A program made the position numbers and the translations under genes. A stretch of DNA of 64,000 bases from Anaerolineales bacterium (GTDB lineage: Bacteria; Chloroflexota; Anaerolineae; Anaerolineales; UBA6663): contig JADZEK010000160.1 in the NCBI GenBank assembly GCA_020850595.1, positions 1 through 64,000 of the forward strand, written 5' to 3'. A model generated the notes under the pieces. The model saw only the letters and a program-made list of their open reading frames with translations, was not told the DNA's origin and ran no database searches. Shown here one piece after another: positions 1-9,256 of the stretch (position 1 is the first letter of the stretch; every line of letters begins with the position of its first letter).

Positions 1-1
1 G

Positions 2-103
2 TTGCTGGCTTACCCGGTCCCGCCGCCACGCTGGACCCCACCCAAGCACCGCGGGCGCCCGTCCAAAGCGATTTTGGCCCTGGTCGCCCGCTGGTGTACT
101 TGA
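2..103 (+). pseudogene. C-terminal end of an unidentified gene entering from the left
   Basis: A reading frame is open from the window edge and stops at TGA 101-103. Its last residues are proline- and arginine-rich (PPKHRGRPSKA is visible). The basic Pro/Arg tail is the kind seen at the end of some transposases and DNA-binding proteins, but about 33 residues are too few to assign a family. It ends 10 bp before the HsdS fragment. If it is a transposase end, it would explain why that HsdS is only half length. The other two forward frames here look non-coding. Confidence 0.25.
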
Positions 104-113
104 CCACGGTTCA

Positions 114-773
114 ATGGAGCGCTACCAAGTGACATTAGGTTTTGCCGAGTCGACATGGGAGAGTATCGCCACAAGCACGCCCCGGTATCATGTAAGCGAC
201 CTCATCCGAGAGGAACCACGTAACGGCATCTCGCCGTCCACCAACAACACTGGCGTTGGTCTCAAAACTGTGAGTACTAGCGCTGTGACCGGCGGACGCT
301 TTGAAATGGATGGCAATATAAAGTATGCCGAAATCGAGGCGGGCCGTGTACGAAGCTACTTCGTTCAGCAAAACGACGTGTTTGTGGTACGCGGAAACGG
401 AAACAGGAACTTGACGGGCAAGAGTGGAATTGCCAATCAATCCTACGACGATCTGTTCTATCCAGACTTGTTGATACGCCTTCGTTTCGACGAGGCTAAG
501 ATACTACCACGATTTGCTGTGGCTCAATGGAATTCACCCAGCGTGCACAGACGACTCGTCGCTCGCGCGAAATCAACAAATGGCATCTGGAAGGTGAATG
601 GTGGGGATCTTCGAGAGCACCTGTTAGCGGTTCCCCCAATTTCGGTCCAGGTGCGCTTCTTAGCCGAATTGGACCAATTGGAGAGCGCCAGGAACAGGCT
701 CAGGCGGCGGCTAACCTTGGTTCGCGAGACCAAGATGCAGGCATTACAGAAGGGCATGTTCGGCGCGGCGTAG
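114..773 (+). CDS. hsdS: Type I restriction specificity subunit HsdS, half-length
   Basis: The 219-residue product has one target recognition domain (about residues 20-150) and a C-terminal helical spacer ending in RETKMQALQKGMF, the conserved pattern at the end of HsdS proteins. HsdS normally has two recognition domains in about 400 residues and reads both halves of a bipartite DNA target. This is therefore either a truncated gene or a half-subunit that would have to dimerise. There is no clear ribosome binding site before ATG 114, and the upstream frame does not look coding, which favours truncation. No hsdM is in the window. GC is lower than in hsdR downstream, so the two may have different histories. 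The family is fairly certain; activity is doubtful. Confidence 0.72.
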   Translation: MERYQVTLGFAESTWESIATSTPRYHVSDLIREEPRNGISPSTNNTGVGLKTVSTSAVTGGRFEMDGNIKYAEIEAGRVRSYFVQQNDVFVVRGNGNRNLTGKSGIANQSYDDLFYPDLLIRLRFDEAKILPRFAVAQWNSPSVHRRLVARAKSTNGIWKVNGGDLREHLLAVPPISVQVRFLAELDQLESARNRLRRRLTLVRETKMQALQKGMFGAA

Positions 774-880
774 AGGCGAAAAGTGTGAAATGACCGACAT
801 CTACCTCGTCTCCCCGACAGCCACACTGCCCCCATGCAGCGCGTCCGTTGCAAGGACGAGGTGAAGGAGCTGCAGCACCT

Positions 881-912
881 ACCCCCCGGCCCCCTTCCTA
901 AAGGAAGGGGGG
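881..912. repeat. GC-rich palindromic repeat, copy 1
   Basis: A run of C is followed by the palindrome CCCCTTCCTAAAGGAAGGGG (891-910). Related palindromes occur at about 992, 1419 and 1477, so the DUF559 gene has two on each side. Such extragenic palindromes could fold as RNA hairpins or be miniature mobile sequences. Confidence 0.75.
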
Positions 913-1000
913 GCGAGCGCCAGACCGGTGGTGAGCGATGCCCCTTCCCTGTAGCGCAATGGGGCGAGCGCCAGGGCGGTTGGGAGAGACGCCCCTTCCC
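909..1000 (+). repeat. Two imperfect direct repeats of about 42 bp
   Basis: Positions 909-950 and 961-1000 both start GGGCGAGCGCCAG and both end GCCCCTTCCCT after a short diverged middle. They join the two palindromes that lie upstream of the DUF559 gene. Confidence 0.55.
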
Positions 1001-1025
1001 TTTAGGGAAGGGGTCGGGGGATGGG
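992..1025. repeat. GC-rich palindromic repeat, copy 2
   Basis: The palindrome CCCCTTCCCTTTAGGGAAGG (from 992) is followed by a G-rich tail ending GGGGGATGGG just before the DUF559 start codon. The same tail follows the copy at 1477 just before the hsdR start, so the two genes begin at equivalent places relative to the repeat. Confidence 0.75.
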
Positions 1026-1031
1026 TAATCC

Positions 1032-1466
1032 ATGCCAACCCAACGCATCGTCACCGGCCAGAGAATTCGACCTGAGGTCGCCGCGCGGGCTGAGCAATTG
1101 CGGCGGGAGATGACGCCGGCTGAGAAACAACTCTGGGCGCGGCTACGCGCCAACCGGCTGGGCGGCTGGCACTTCCGCCGCCAGCAAGTCATCTCAGGCT
1201 TCATCGTGGACTTCTACTGCCATCGCGCCGGTCTGGTGGTGGAGGTGGACGGCCCAATCCATCAGGGGCAAGCGGCGGCCGACGCCGAGCGCGACGCCAT
1301 TCTGCGCGCACACGACTTGCGCATTTTGCGCTTCACCAACGACGCTGTACTGAAGCAGTCGAACGCCGTCCTGGATGCGATCCTGGCCGAGGTGAATGTG
1401 CTCGCGGGGGATGACCTGCCCCCCAACCCCCTTCCTAAAGGAAGGGGGAGTGGAAAAGGCGAGTAA
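1032..1466 (+). CDS. DUF559 nuclease-like protein (Vsr/PD-(D/E)XK type fold)
   Basis: The 144-residue product matches the DUF559 family: an N-terminal helix with LRREMTPAEKQLWARLR, a conserved GWHFRRQ step, then FIVDFYCHRAGLVVEVDG. The spaced Asp and Glu there are the metal-binding residues expected of a Vsr-like endonuclease fold, followed by ERDAIL and LRFTN. Family members often sit inside or beside type I restriction operons and may cut or repair DNA; no substrate is established. The last 16 or so residues (PPNPLPKGRG) are encoded by palindrome copy 3, so the repeat has entered the reading frame. The gene lies between hsdS and hsdR, in the same orientation. Confidence 0.85.
   Translation: MPTQRIVTGQRIRPEVAARAEQLRREMTPAEKQLWARLRANRLGGWHFRRQQVISGFIVDFYCHRAGLVVEVDGPIHQGQAAADAERDAILRAHDLRILRFTNDAVLKQSNAVLDAILAEVNVLAGDDLPPNPLPKGRGSGKGE
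1419..1450. repeat. GC-rich palindromic repeat, copy 3 (inside a gene end)
   Basis: This copy has the same layout as that at 881: a C-run, then CCCCCTTCCTAAAGGAAGGGG. It overlaps the end of the DUF559 reading frame and supplies its final residues. Confidence 0.75.
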
Positions 1467-1476
1467 TTGAGGCTCT

Positions 1477-1510
1477 CCCCTTCCCTTTAGGGAAGGGGCC
1501 GGGGGATGGG
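1477..1510. repeat. GC-rich palindromic repeat, copy 4
   Basis: The core CCCCTTCCCTTTAGGGAAGG is followed by a GGGGGATGGG tail, as at 992. It ends 6 bp before the hsdR start codon, so it could affect hsdR translation as an RNA hairpin. Confidence 0.75.
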
Positions 1511-1516
1511 TATCCA

Positions 1517-4510
1517 ATGTTCACTGAAGCCAACACCGTCGAAAACCTGATCCGCGATCTGCTGGCCGGGCCGCAACCCACCCGGCCCCGCCAGGTCGCC
1601 GAGGCGGCGGTGGTCTATGCCGCCGGGCTGGCCCTACGCGGCCTGGGCTGGCACTTCGTCCCATCTCAGGACTTGCCGCGCCGCTTCCAGGATGTCTTCG
1701 TCGAAGACCACGTCCGCCAGGCCCTCCTCCGCCTGAACCCCAGCATCGCTGAGCGGCCCGACCGCGCCGACGAGGTGCTCTACAAGCTGCGCGCCATCGT
1801 GCTGGCGGTGCGCAGCGACGGCCTGATCAAGGCCAACGAAGAGTTCACCGCCTGGCTGCGCGGCGAGCGCTCCATGCCCTTCGGCCCGGCCGACGAGCAC
1901 GTCACCATCCACCTGATCGATTTCGAGAACCAGGAGCGCAACCAGTACCTGGTCACCACCCAATACACCTTCCGCGCTGGGGCCGCCGAGCGCCGCGCCG
2001 ACTTGGTGCTGCTGGTCAACGGCTTCCCGCTCGTCGTCATCGAGGCCAAGACCCCCGTGCGCCAGGCGGTGAGCTGGCTCGACGGCGCCCTGCAAATCCA
2101 CACCGACTACGAGCGGTTCGTGCCTGAGCTGTTCGCCTGCAACGTCTTCAGCGTGGCCACCGAGGGCAAAGACCTGCGCTACGGTGGCATCCGCATGCCG
2201 GTCGAGCTGTGGGGGCCGTGGCGGTTAGACGAGGCTGCGGGCACCGGCGGATTGAAAGACATCAAGGCCGCCGTCGAGTCCTTGCTGCGCCCGGCCATCA
2301 TCCTCGATCTGCTCGCCAACTTCACCCTCTTCGCCACCGACAAGAAGAAGCGCCGGCTCAAGATCGTCGCCCGCTACCAGCAATACGAGGCGGCCAACAA
2401 GATCGTGGAGCGCGTCGTCGCCGGCTACCCCAAGAAGGGCCTCATCTGGCACTTTCAAGGCTCGGGTAAGTCGCTGCTGATGGTCTTCGCCGCCCAGAAG
2501 CTGCGCCTGCACCCCGCCCTGCGCAACCCGGCCGTGCTCATCGTGGTGGATCGCGTGGACCTGGACGCCCAGATCAGCGCCACCTTCCACGCCTCCGATA
2601 TCCCTAATCTCGTCAAGGCCGAGTCGCGCGAGACCCTGGAGACCTTGCTGCGCCAGGACACGCGCAAGATCATCATCACCACCATCTTCAAGTTCGGCGA
2701 GGCCGAGGGCGTGCTCAACGACCGCGCCAACCTGATCGTCATGGTGGACGAGGCCCACCGCACCCAGGAGGGCGACCTGGGGATAAAGATGCGGGCCGCC
2801 TTGCCGAATGCTTTCCTGTTCGGCCTCACCGGCACCCCCATCAACCGCCGCGACCGCAACACCTTCTACGCCTTTGGCGCCGAGGAAGACGAAAAGGGCT
2901 ACCTGAGCCGCTACGGCTTTGAAGAGTCGATCCGCGACGGTGCCACCCTGCCCCTGCATTTCGAGCCGCGCCTGATCGAGCTGCACATCGACAAAGCCGC
3001 CATAGACCAGGCGTATGAGGAGTTGACCGGCAGCCTCACCGACCTAGAGCGCGAGACCCTGGCGCGGGCCGCCGCCCGCATGGCGGTGCTGGTCAAGGTG
3101 CCCGAGCGCATCCAGCGCATCTGCGCCGACATCGCCCAGCACTTCCTGGCCGTGGTCGAGCCCAACGGCTTCAAGGCCATGGTCGTCACCTTCGACCAGG
3201 AAAGCTGCCTGCTCTACAAGGCCGCCCTCGACCAGCACCTGCCGCCTGAGGCCAGCGAAGTCGTCATTTCCGTCTCCGGCAAGGAGCGCGACGACGAGCG
3301 TTACCGCCCCTACAAGCGCGACCGCGACGAGGAAGAGCGCCTGCTCGACCGCTACCGCGACCCAGCCGACCCCCTGCAAATCCTCATTGTCACCGCCAAG
3401 CTGCTCACCGGCTTCGACGCGCCTATTCTCCAGGCCCTCTACCTGGACAAGCCCATGCGCGACCACACCCTGCTCCAGGCCATCACCCGCACCAACCGCA
3501 CCTACGGCGACAAGAAGACCCACGGCCTGATCGTGGACTACCTGGGCGTGTTCGACGACGTGGCCCGCTCCCTGGCCTTTGACGAGGAAGGCTTCCGCCG
3601 TGTCGTGTCCGATATTGCCGGGCTCAAAGCGCAGCTTCCCGGCGCCGTGCAGAAGTGCCTGGCCTACTTTGCCGGCGTGGACCGCGCCCTCACCGGCTAC
3701 GAGGGCCTGCTGGCCGCCCAGGCCTGCCTGCCCAACAACGACGTGCGCGACGCCTTCGCCGCCGACTACAGCGCCCTCGGCAAGCTCTGGGAAGCCCTCT
3801 CGCCCGACCCATCCCTGGCCGAGCACGAAGGCGACTATCGCTGGCTGTCGCAGGTCTACGTCTCGGTCCAGCCGTCCAGCGGCACGGGCGCGCTGCTGTG
3901 GCACGCCCTGGGCGCCAAGACCATCGAGCTCATCCACCAGAACGTCCACGTGGACGCCGTGCGCGACGACCTGGACGACATCGTCCTTGACGCCGAGCTG
4001 CTCGAAGCCGTGCTGGGCTCCGCCGACCCGGAGAAAAAAGCCGGCGAGAAAGCGCGCGAGATCGAGTTCAAGTTGGCCCAGCGGCTGCGCAAGCACCTGG
4101 GCAATCCGCGCTACCGCGCTCTCTCTGAGCGTCTCGAAGCTCTCAAGGCCAAGCACGAGATGGGCCAATTGCACAGCATCGCCTTCCTCAAGCAGCTCCT
4201 GGACCTGGCCCGCGACGTGGTCCAGGCCGAGCGCGAGACCGCCCCCGAGGAAGACGAGAACCGCGGCAGGGCCGCCCTGACCGAGCTGTTCCAGGCCGTC
4301 CGCAACCCTGAAACCCCCATCATCGTCGAGCGCCTCGTTACCGAGATCGACTCCATCGTGCGCGTGGTGCGCTTCTCCGGCTGGCAGGCCACCGCGGCGG
4401 GTGAGCGCGAGGTGCGCAAGGCCCTGCGGCGCACCTTGCTTAACTACAAGCTGCACCAGGACATGGAGTTGTTTGAGAAGGCGTATGGGTATATCAAACA
4501 ATACTATTAG
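1517..4510 (+). CDS. hsdR: Type I restriction enzyme R subunit, HsdR
   Basis: HsdR is the motor and nuclease of type I restriction complexes: it pumps DNA using ATP and then cuts it. This 997-residue protein has the expected order. The N-terminal nuclease domain holds Asp162 and the EAK triad end (Glu176, Lys178). A superfamily 2 motor follows, with Walker A GSGKS near residues 315-319, DEAH at 411-414, a GLTGTP motif III and a QAITRTNR motif VI. A helical C-terminal region would bind the methylase complex. Length and motifs are intact, so the protein could be functional. No hsdM is seen, and the only hsdS is half length, so the subunit may be orphaned unless partners lie left of the window. 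GC is clearly higher than in the genes on both sides. Confidence 0.93.
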   Translation: MFTEANTVENLIRDLLAGPQPTRPRQVAEAAVVYAAGLALRGLGWHFVPSQDLPRRFQDVFVEDHVRQALLRLNPSIAERPDRADEVLYKLRAIVLAVRSDGLIKANEEFTAWLRGERSMPFGPADEHVTIHLIDFENQERNQYLVTTQYTFRAGAAERRADLVLLVNGFPLVVIEAKTPVRQAVSWLDGALQIHTDYERFVPELFACNVFSVATEGKDLRYGGIRMPVELWGPWRLDEAAGTGGLKDIKAAVESLLRPAIILDLLANFTLFATDKKKRRLKIVARYQQYEAANKIVERVVAGYPKKGLIWHFQGSGKSLLMVFAAQKLRLHPALRNPAVLIVVDRVDLDAQISATFHASDIPNLVKAESRETLETLLRQDTRKIIITTIFKFGEAEGVLNDRANLIVMVDEAHRTQEGDLGIKMRAALPNAFLFGLTGTPINRRDRNTFYAFGAEEDEKGYLSRYGFEESIRDGATLPLHFEPRLIELHIDKAAIDQAYEELTGSLTDLERETLARAAARMAVLVKVPERIQRICADIAQHFLAVVEPNGFKAMVVTFDQESCLLYKAALDQHLPPEASEVVISVSGKERDDERYRPYKRDRDEEERLLDRYRDPADPLQILIVTAKLLTGFDAPILQALYLDKPMRDHTLLQAITRTNRTYGDKKTHGLIVDYLGVFDDVARSLAFDEEGFRRVVSDIAGLKAQLPGAVQKCLAYFAGVDRALTGYEGLLAAQACLPNNDVRDAFAADYSALGKLWEALSPDPSLAEHEGDYRWLSQVYVSVQPSSGTGALLWHALGAKTIELIHQNVHVDAVRDDLDDIVLDAELLEAVLGSADPEKKAGEKAREIEFKLAQRLRKHLGNPRYRALSERLEALKAKHEMGQLHSIAFLKQLLDLARDVVQAERETAPEEDENRGRAALTELFQAVRNPETPIIVERLVTEIDSIVRVVRFSGWQATAAGEREVRKALRRTLLNYKLHQDMELFEKAYGYIKQYY

Positions 4511-4748
4511 GCTGTGCCCTTCGCGCTGCGTGGACTCTCCCGCCTGGGCTTAAACCTTGTCACTCCTTCGAGAAAGCCAAGCTAGAGTTAACCGCTCCCT
4601 GGGCCGCTCTTCCAGTCGGCGTCTAGTTCAAGGTGTCGGTTACCATCGATGCCGTCCGCACCTTCATCGCCGACCTGCGGCAGGTCCTGGAGGACCTGGG
4701 CATCGCGGACAAGGTGCGGATCTAGGAAACCTGAGTGCTGTCGCCTGA
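4511..4748 (+). other. Intergenic region with a possible gene remnant
   Basis: Nothing firm is seen here. A short frame from GTG 4633 to TAG 4723 reads VSVTIDAVRTFIADLRQVL and further residues, with an in-frame stop just upstream. Its helical, GC-rich look suggests the tail of a lost gene that once followed hsdR. No promoter or terminator is convincing. Confidence 0.3.
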
Positions 4749-5450
4749 GTGAGTGACCAGTTGGATACCACGCCGATGACAGAACCGCCCAGTGTTGAGC
4801 GACTGATGGAAGTGCTCGCCGCCTCGACCGATGAAGACGAGCGTTACGAAGCGGCCAAATATCTTGCCGATCATCCGGATACCCATGCCATTGGCGCGCT
4901 CGCTATCGCGCTGTGCACAGGCGATGAATTCGTTCGGTTCTGGGCAGCGCACGCGCTTGGCGTAACCCAACACCCGGATGCCGTTCTGCCATTGTGCGGC
5001 GCCCTGCGCGATATAGAGAGTGACGTGCGCGACGCTGCGGCAGACGCGCTGGCCGAAGTTGCAGATGAACGGGCTGTGCAGCCCTTGATGCGTGCGTTCT
5101 TACGTGAGGGCCTCGGCCGAAATGCCCTTGTGCGCATCGGCCAGCCGTCCGTAACAGCCCTGCTCGCCGCGCTCGAGGCAAAGGCGCACCTGGTTGGACA
5201 CCGCATCGTTCTTGTAGAAGCCCTGGCGGAAATTGCAGACCCGCGGGTTGGACCGGCCCTGCTCGGCATCCTACACGACGGCAATGAGCCGGCTGAGGTG
5301 CGACAGACTGCGGGCGAGTGCGTCACCGATCTTGATGACGGCAAGTACTATGCGGAGGCGATGAAGGCCCTTGAGCTACTGAGTTGGATGCAGGACGACG
5401 ACCCATTCAAGCACGATTGGGTGGACGACGACGAGGACGAGGTCGAATAG
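4749..5450 (+). CDS. HEAT-repeat protein
   Basis: The 233-residue protein consists of tandem helical HEAT-type repeats, for example RFWAAHALGVTQHPDAVLPL followed by VRDAAADALAEVADERAVQPL, and ends in a very acidic tail (DDDEDEVE). Such scaffolds bind other proteins or nucleic acids; no catalytic residue is seen. The start used is GTG 4749; ATG 4776 is an alternative. The gene lies 97 bp upstream of the large unknown gene and may be the first gene of the helicase cluster, perhaps as an adaptor. That role is inferred from position only. Confidence 0.7.
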   Translation: MSDQLDTTPMTEPPSVERLMEVLAASTDEDERYEAAKYLADHPDTHAIGALAIALCTGDEFVRFWAAHALGVTQHPDAVLPLCGALRDIESDVRDAAADALAEVADERAVQPLMRAFLREGLGRNALVRIGQPSVTALLAALEAKAHLVGHRIVLVEALAEIADPRVGPALLGILHDGNEPAEVRQTAGECVTDLDDGKYYAEAMKALELLSWMQDDDPFKHDWVDDDEDEVE

Positions 5451-5546
5451 GGCATCGAGGGCACGCCGCACTTGTCGCAACAGCTCAGACGCAGCACGGG
5501 GCGCAGTGCAATCAATCTGCAGAGTGAAGAGGGGAACCAGGAGAAC

Positions 5547-8500
5547 ATGGCGGAAGGGCATCCACGAACACTCGGCGATTGGGAGACTTACCTCGCTCCG
5601 CAAGTCACCAGCGCGCAACTGCGCCTCCTCGGCGAGATCAGCCTTACTGCCGACGACTGTAGACAACTCGGTCGGACCATCGGTGGTCTGCACACACGCA
5701 GGAGCAAGGCCAACGCACTACATGAGTTGCGGCGTAGATACCCGTGCTCGTTCATCACATTCCTCGTCGCACAAGGCGTGTACGGCTATAAGGCTGGAGA
5801 CTATTGGGATGGTGTAATCGCGACCACTGGAGTCAACCTAAGCGCCGTAGATTGCCGTGAATGGGGTTTTGCGTTTGAAGAGATCCTTGAAGAATTGGGA
5901 CTGCCGCAATTCCCCGGCATGGGTGGCTCACGCTATGTTAGCGTAATCCTCGCGCACGGCGGGATCCCCGATTATTCACTCAACGACTTCTTCTCCAACC
6001 TTCTACACCCTGCCGTCGTCAGGCCGCAGTACGCCGACCTGGCGCGCGAAGAGCTAATCACAGAACTGCTCCAGCGGTCCAGTGCTGACTTCGCCGACAA
6101 ACCCGTTCGGCGGTTCTTGGAGTATGGCGGTCAGGTCGCTGTCAACTTCCTGGAGCGGTGCCGTGAAATGGCACAGGAGTTTCTCGAGACGAATATAGTC
6201 CCCGAAGCCAGCGCGCTCGGCTTGCCTCAGCGCGTCGTGGAAGCCTATCGCGTTTGGATCTCAGAACAGGATGAAGACAAGATCGAGCGCCATATCTATC
6301 GTGGCGACGACCTGCGCCTGCGCAAGCCCGAGATCGTCGTGGATCCATGGGGTCAGGGGGTTTCGTTACGCCTGCCATCCCAGCTCGTGCCAGCCACGTT
6401 AAGCCAATCAAGCTTTGCCTGGCGCCTGAAAACCGCCACCGCTGAGCAGGCCACGATCCCTGTCAAGGTGCGGCGCATGGGATACGACCTGCGCACGGTC
6501 GAGCCGCAGCCATTTCGGTTGCAGCGGCCGGCAGCGTGGTTCCAGCTCGAGTTCCTGGTCGATCAGAAGACGAAGCGCACGTGGCGGATCGATGGGCTCA
6601 GCCCTGAACGGCCGCTATTGATCTTTGACAGTGCTCGGGCCACCTTGGTCAATTGGATGCACGACATCCCAGCTGAACGTGCGTGGCTGCTTTTTCCAGC
6701 TGACCATAGCGCCTCGTGCGAAGGTGAATCCCAGTTCGTTGATCTGCCCGCTGGCTATGGTGCGTGGGCTGAATACAAACTGCAGGAATGGGATCTCACT
6801 CAAGCTCGGCGCCTGCTATTACGACCGAAGGCAGGTGAGCCACTAGGATTTCCCATACGTCAGGGAGAAGCAGCGCTGCGGCCAACGCTGGTCGGCGGCG
6901 GGCTCTTGCCAATTTCACAACCAACTCGGCGCACGCCGCTATACGTGGGACAACTGCCCAGTATTCAAATTCCGCTGATCGGCAAACATTCGGTCGAAGA
7001 GGAACTACGCAGTTGGCGGCTGACAATCCGCAGCCGGGGATTCGCCCTACCCGAGATCAACAGAACCCTTCGGATTGATGAGCTGAACGACTACCTTGAC
7101 AAAGAACCGGGGACAAATGCCGTCAGGCTTCCCCTAGCAGTCTCTGGTCTGCTTGATGGGCAATCCTATGGCACCTACGACCTCCGGCTGCGAGGGCCAC
7201 TGGGCCGCGATGCTGAGCTGCCGTTTCGCATTTGGCATGCCCTGGAAGTCGAACCGTTGGAAGCAATCTACGTGCCCCCCTCGCCAACCAGCCCCAGTCC
7301 GGTGGACGTGCGCGCTTACATTGCGGCTGAAGAACGCGTCGAGTTGGCTACGGACGAAGGCGAAGTCATCGAGCGAGCAGTCATTGACAGTGCCAATAGA
7401 CACCGGTTGACGATACGGGCACAGGCGGCCAGCACTATACTCAACCTCACACTGACTCGGCCGGCCGGCAACGGGCGGTTGGTTCAGGTGCCGGTGCAGA
7501 TTCCTATTCCGCGTCTGCGGTGGCTGCTCACCGATGAGGCCTCTGACACCCAGGTGCCTGCCTGGGGCGGCGCCCTACTCAGCCGAGCCACGGATGCTTT
7601 GCTGCAAATGCAGCAACCCACGCTGGTCATTTCGGTGCCAACTGCAGACAATAGCCAGGTGCGCCTCCAGTTACGGCTGAAAGACAGCAGCAACTCGGTT
7701 TTGTCAGCCTCTTCCTGGACACAAGGCGCCGCCCAACAGCGTGAGTGGCGATTCAGCCTGGTTGCCTTTTTCGATGCACTGCGCCAGTCGAACGCGCCAG
7801 TCACCCGCTTCGAGTTAGCCTGTGTCAGACTGCCTGGCCATGACGAGCCCGTCGTCCTACCGATTCTAAGTGTGACGAAGGATCTGCATGTCGAGGGCGT
7901 GACGCTCGAGGGCCAGGTACAGGACGGGAAACCCTACCTCCGCCTTCGCTGGCGCGAGTCCGTGCAGCCGCTACTCCATCGCCATGTCCGCATTTGGCCT
8001 GTTTGGCAACCCTGGCGCCGCCCGGTCGAACTGAGTATCCCAGATAGCGCTCGTGGCGAGTATGTTTTTCCGGTGCCAGCAGCTGATTTGCCGGTAGGTC
8101 GGCTACGCCTCCAGTTCACGATTCGAGATCCATGGATTACGGCCCAGGTGTCGAAGCAGCTTCCGCCGATTGGCACTGGCATCATGGATTATGTCCTTTT
8201 GACGCCTGAAATGCGATTGCGGCAGATCACCAAACACCTCGAGGCTGGGCCTAGCCAGTTCATAGATCACCTAGAGCGGGCTCATATCGCGCTCGAAACT
8301 GTCGACCAAGTGGCCGTGACAGACAGCGCCAATTGGTGTTTTTCCAACCTGGATGGCGCCACGCCCGAGCAGGCCTTGGCACTAAGCCGGCTGCTGAAGC
8401 AATCGGGTGACACGAAGACACACCTCGCGCTAAAACTGAAGCTCTTTACCGCCAGCCGTCTGGAGATATTTCTACAGGCACGCGACCAAGGCAAAGTGGA

Positions 8501-9242
8501 TGAGAGCACTTTTGAAGAATATTTGGCCAATCTGCCTGCCTGGGGCCAGCTTCCCATCGAAAGCTGTCTCAAGCTGCTGACCATAGACCGGGAGGCCGTG
8601 CAATTAGCAGCCATCCAGCAGTTGGTCGAGAAGCGCAACCCGGCAGGGCCGAAAGCCATTCTGGAGCGCTTATCTCGATCCAAGCTTTCCGAACCAGACG
8701 CGGTTGCTTTGTTAAGCCGCCAGGGCGACTTCGCTCTGGCCCAACTCCAGTCGCAACCGGGAAACGAACAAATCCTGCGCCTCTTGGAACTCCTCGCGCC
8801 CAAGCTAGGCGAAACGGTAGCGATCGTGATCCCAGGCCTGTGGATCCGCACTGGCGCCGGTTGGGGACGTATCGAGAAGATTGAGGATGCCAACTCCGGA
8901 CGCCCAGCCCAGCGTTTCTTACACACAGATAGGCGTCATAAACTGTGGGTAACCCTCCGCCCCAGTTATGACGCCGAACCCGTCCTGGTAGACCTCGACG
9001 CGTATGAGATACGATTTCTCAAAGCCGATCGTATCTACACCTGCGCGAAGTGCCGGCACTTTTCTGCCCGAGATCAACAAAGTGTCGTGGGCCAACACGA
9101 ACGAGCCGCACATTGGACGGATGCAGCCGACGTTTACAGTGGTATCGGCGGATCCGTGGCCCCCGAACCAGAGCCGAGTCTGATACTAAGCGACCGCAAA
9201 TTAGCCTTCTCGTTCCGAGCACCCAGCAACCAATGGGCTTAG
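5547..9242 (+). CDS. Large defence-associated protein, candidate DruH-like
   Basis: The product is 1231 residues with no family I can name with certainty. An N-terminal helical part contains HGGIPDYSLNDFFSNLLHPA and KPVRRFLEYGG, which look like conserved blocks. A long middle part is rich in beta strands, like stacked Ig-type domains. The C-terminal part ends in a C2H2-like zinc finger (Cys1166, Cys1169, His1184, His1189). The start at ATG 5547 is chosen because AGGAG sits just before it and the upstream extension to TTG 5472 looks non-coding. The stop overlaps or nearly touches the helicase start, so the two are probably translated together. A large partner next to a DUF1998 helicase matches type III Druantia (DruH plus DruE), but I cannot confirm homology by eye. 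Confidence 0.6.
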   Translation: MAEGHPRTLGDWETYLAPQVTSAQLRLLGEISLTADDCRQLGRTIGGLHTRRSKANALHELRRRYPCSFITFLVAQGVYGYKAGDYWDGVIATTGVNLSAVDCREWGFAFEEILEELGLPQFPGMGGSRYVSVILAHGGIPDYSLNDFFSNLLHPAVVRPQYADLAREELITELLQRSSADFADKPVRRFLEYGGQVAVNFLERCREMAQEFLETNIVPEASALGLPQRVVEAYRVWISEQDEDKIERHIYRGDDLRLRKPEIVVDPWGQGVSLRLPSQLVPATLSQSSFAWRLKTATAEQATIPVKVRRMGYDLRTVEPQPFRLQRPAAWFQLEFLVDQKTKRTWRIDGLSPERPLLIFDSARATLVNWMHDIPAERAWLLFPADHSASCEGESQFVDLPAGYGAWAEYKLQEWDLTQARRLLLRPKAGEPLGFPIRQGEAALRPTLVGGGLLPISQPTRRTPLYVGQLPSIQIPLIGKHSVEEELRSWRLTIRSRGFALPEINRTLRIDELNDYLDKEPGTNAVRLPLAVSGLLDGQSYGTYDLRLRGPLGRDAELPFRIWHALEVEPLEAIYVPPSPTSPSPVDVRAYIAAEERVELATDEGEVIERAVIDSANRHRLTIRAQAASTILNLTLTRPAGNGRLVQVPVQIPIPRLRWLLTDEASDTQVPAWGGALLSRATDALLQMQQPTLVISVPTADNSQVRLQLRLKDSSNSVLSASSWTQGAAQQREWRFSLVAFFDALRQSNAPVTRFELACVRLPGHDEPVVLPILSVTKDLHVEGVTLEGQVQDGKPYLRLRWRESVQPLLHRHVRIWPVWQPWRRPVELSIPDSARGEYVFPVPAADLPVGRLRLQFTIRDPWITAQVSKQLPPIGTGIMDYVLLTPEMRLRQITKHLEAGPSQFIDHLERAHIALETVDQVAVTDSANWCFSNLDGATPEQALALSRLLKQSGDTKTHLALKLKLFTASRLEIFLQARDQGKVDESTFEEYLANLPAWGQLPIESCLKLLTIDREAVQLAAIQQLVEKRNPAGPKAILERLSRSKLSEPDAVALLSRQGDFALAQLQSQPGNEQILRLLELLAPKLGETVAIVIPGLWIRTGAGWGRIEKIEDANSGRPAQRFLHTDRRHKLWVTLRPSYDAEPVLVDLDAYEIRFLKADRIYTCAKCRHFSARDQQSVVGQHERAAHWTDAADVYSGIGGSVAPEPEPSLILSDRKLAFSFRAPSNQWA

Positions 9243-9256
9243 CCGAGGCCAGCCGA

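Noticed and set aside
3044-4501. A 485-residue reverse-strand frame
   Set aside because: It lies entirely within hsdR in a high-GC region and has no family motifs; it is a shadow of codon usage.
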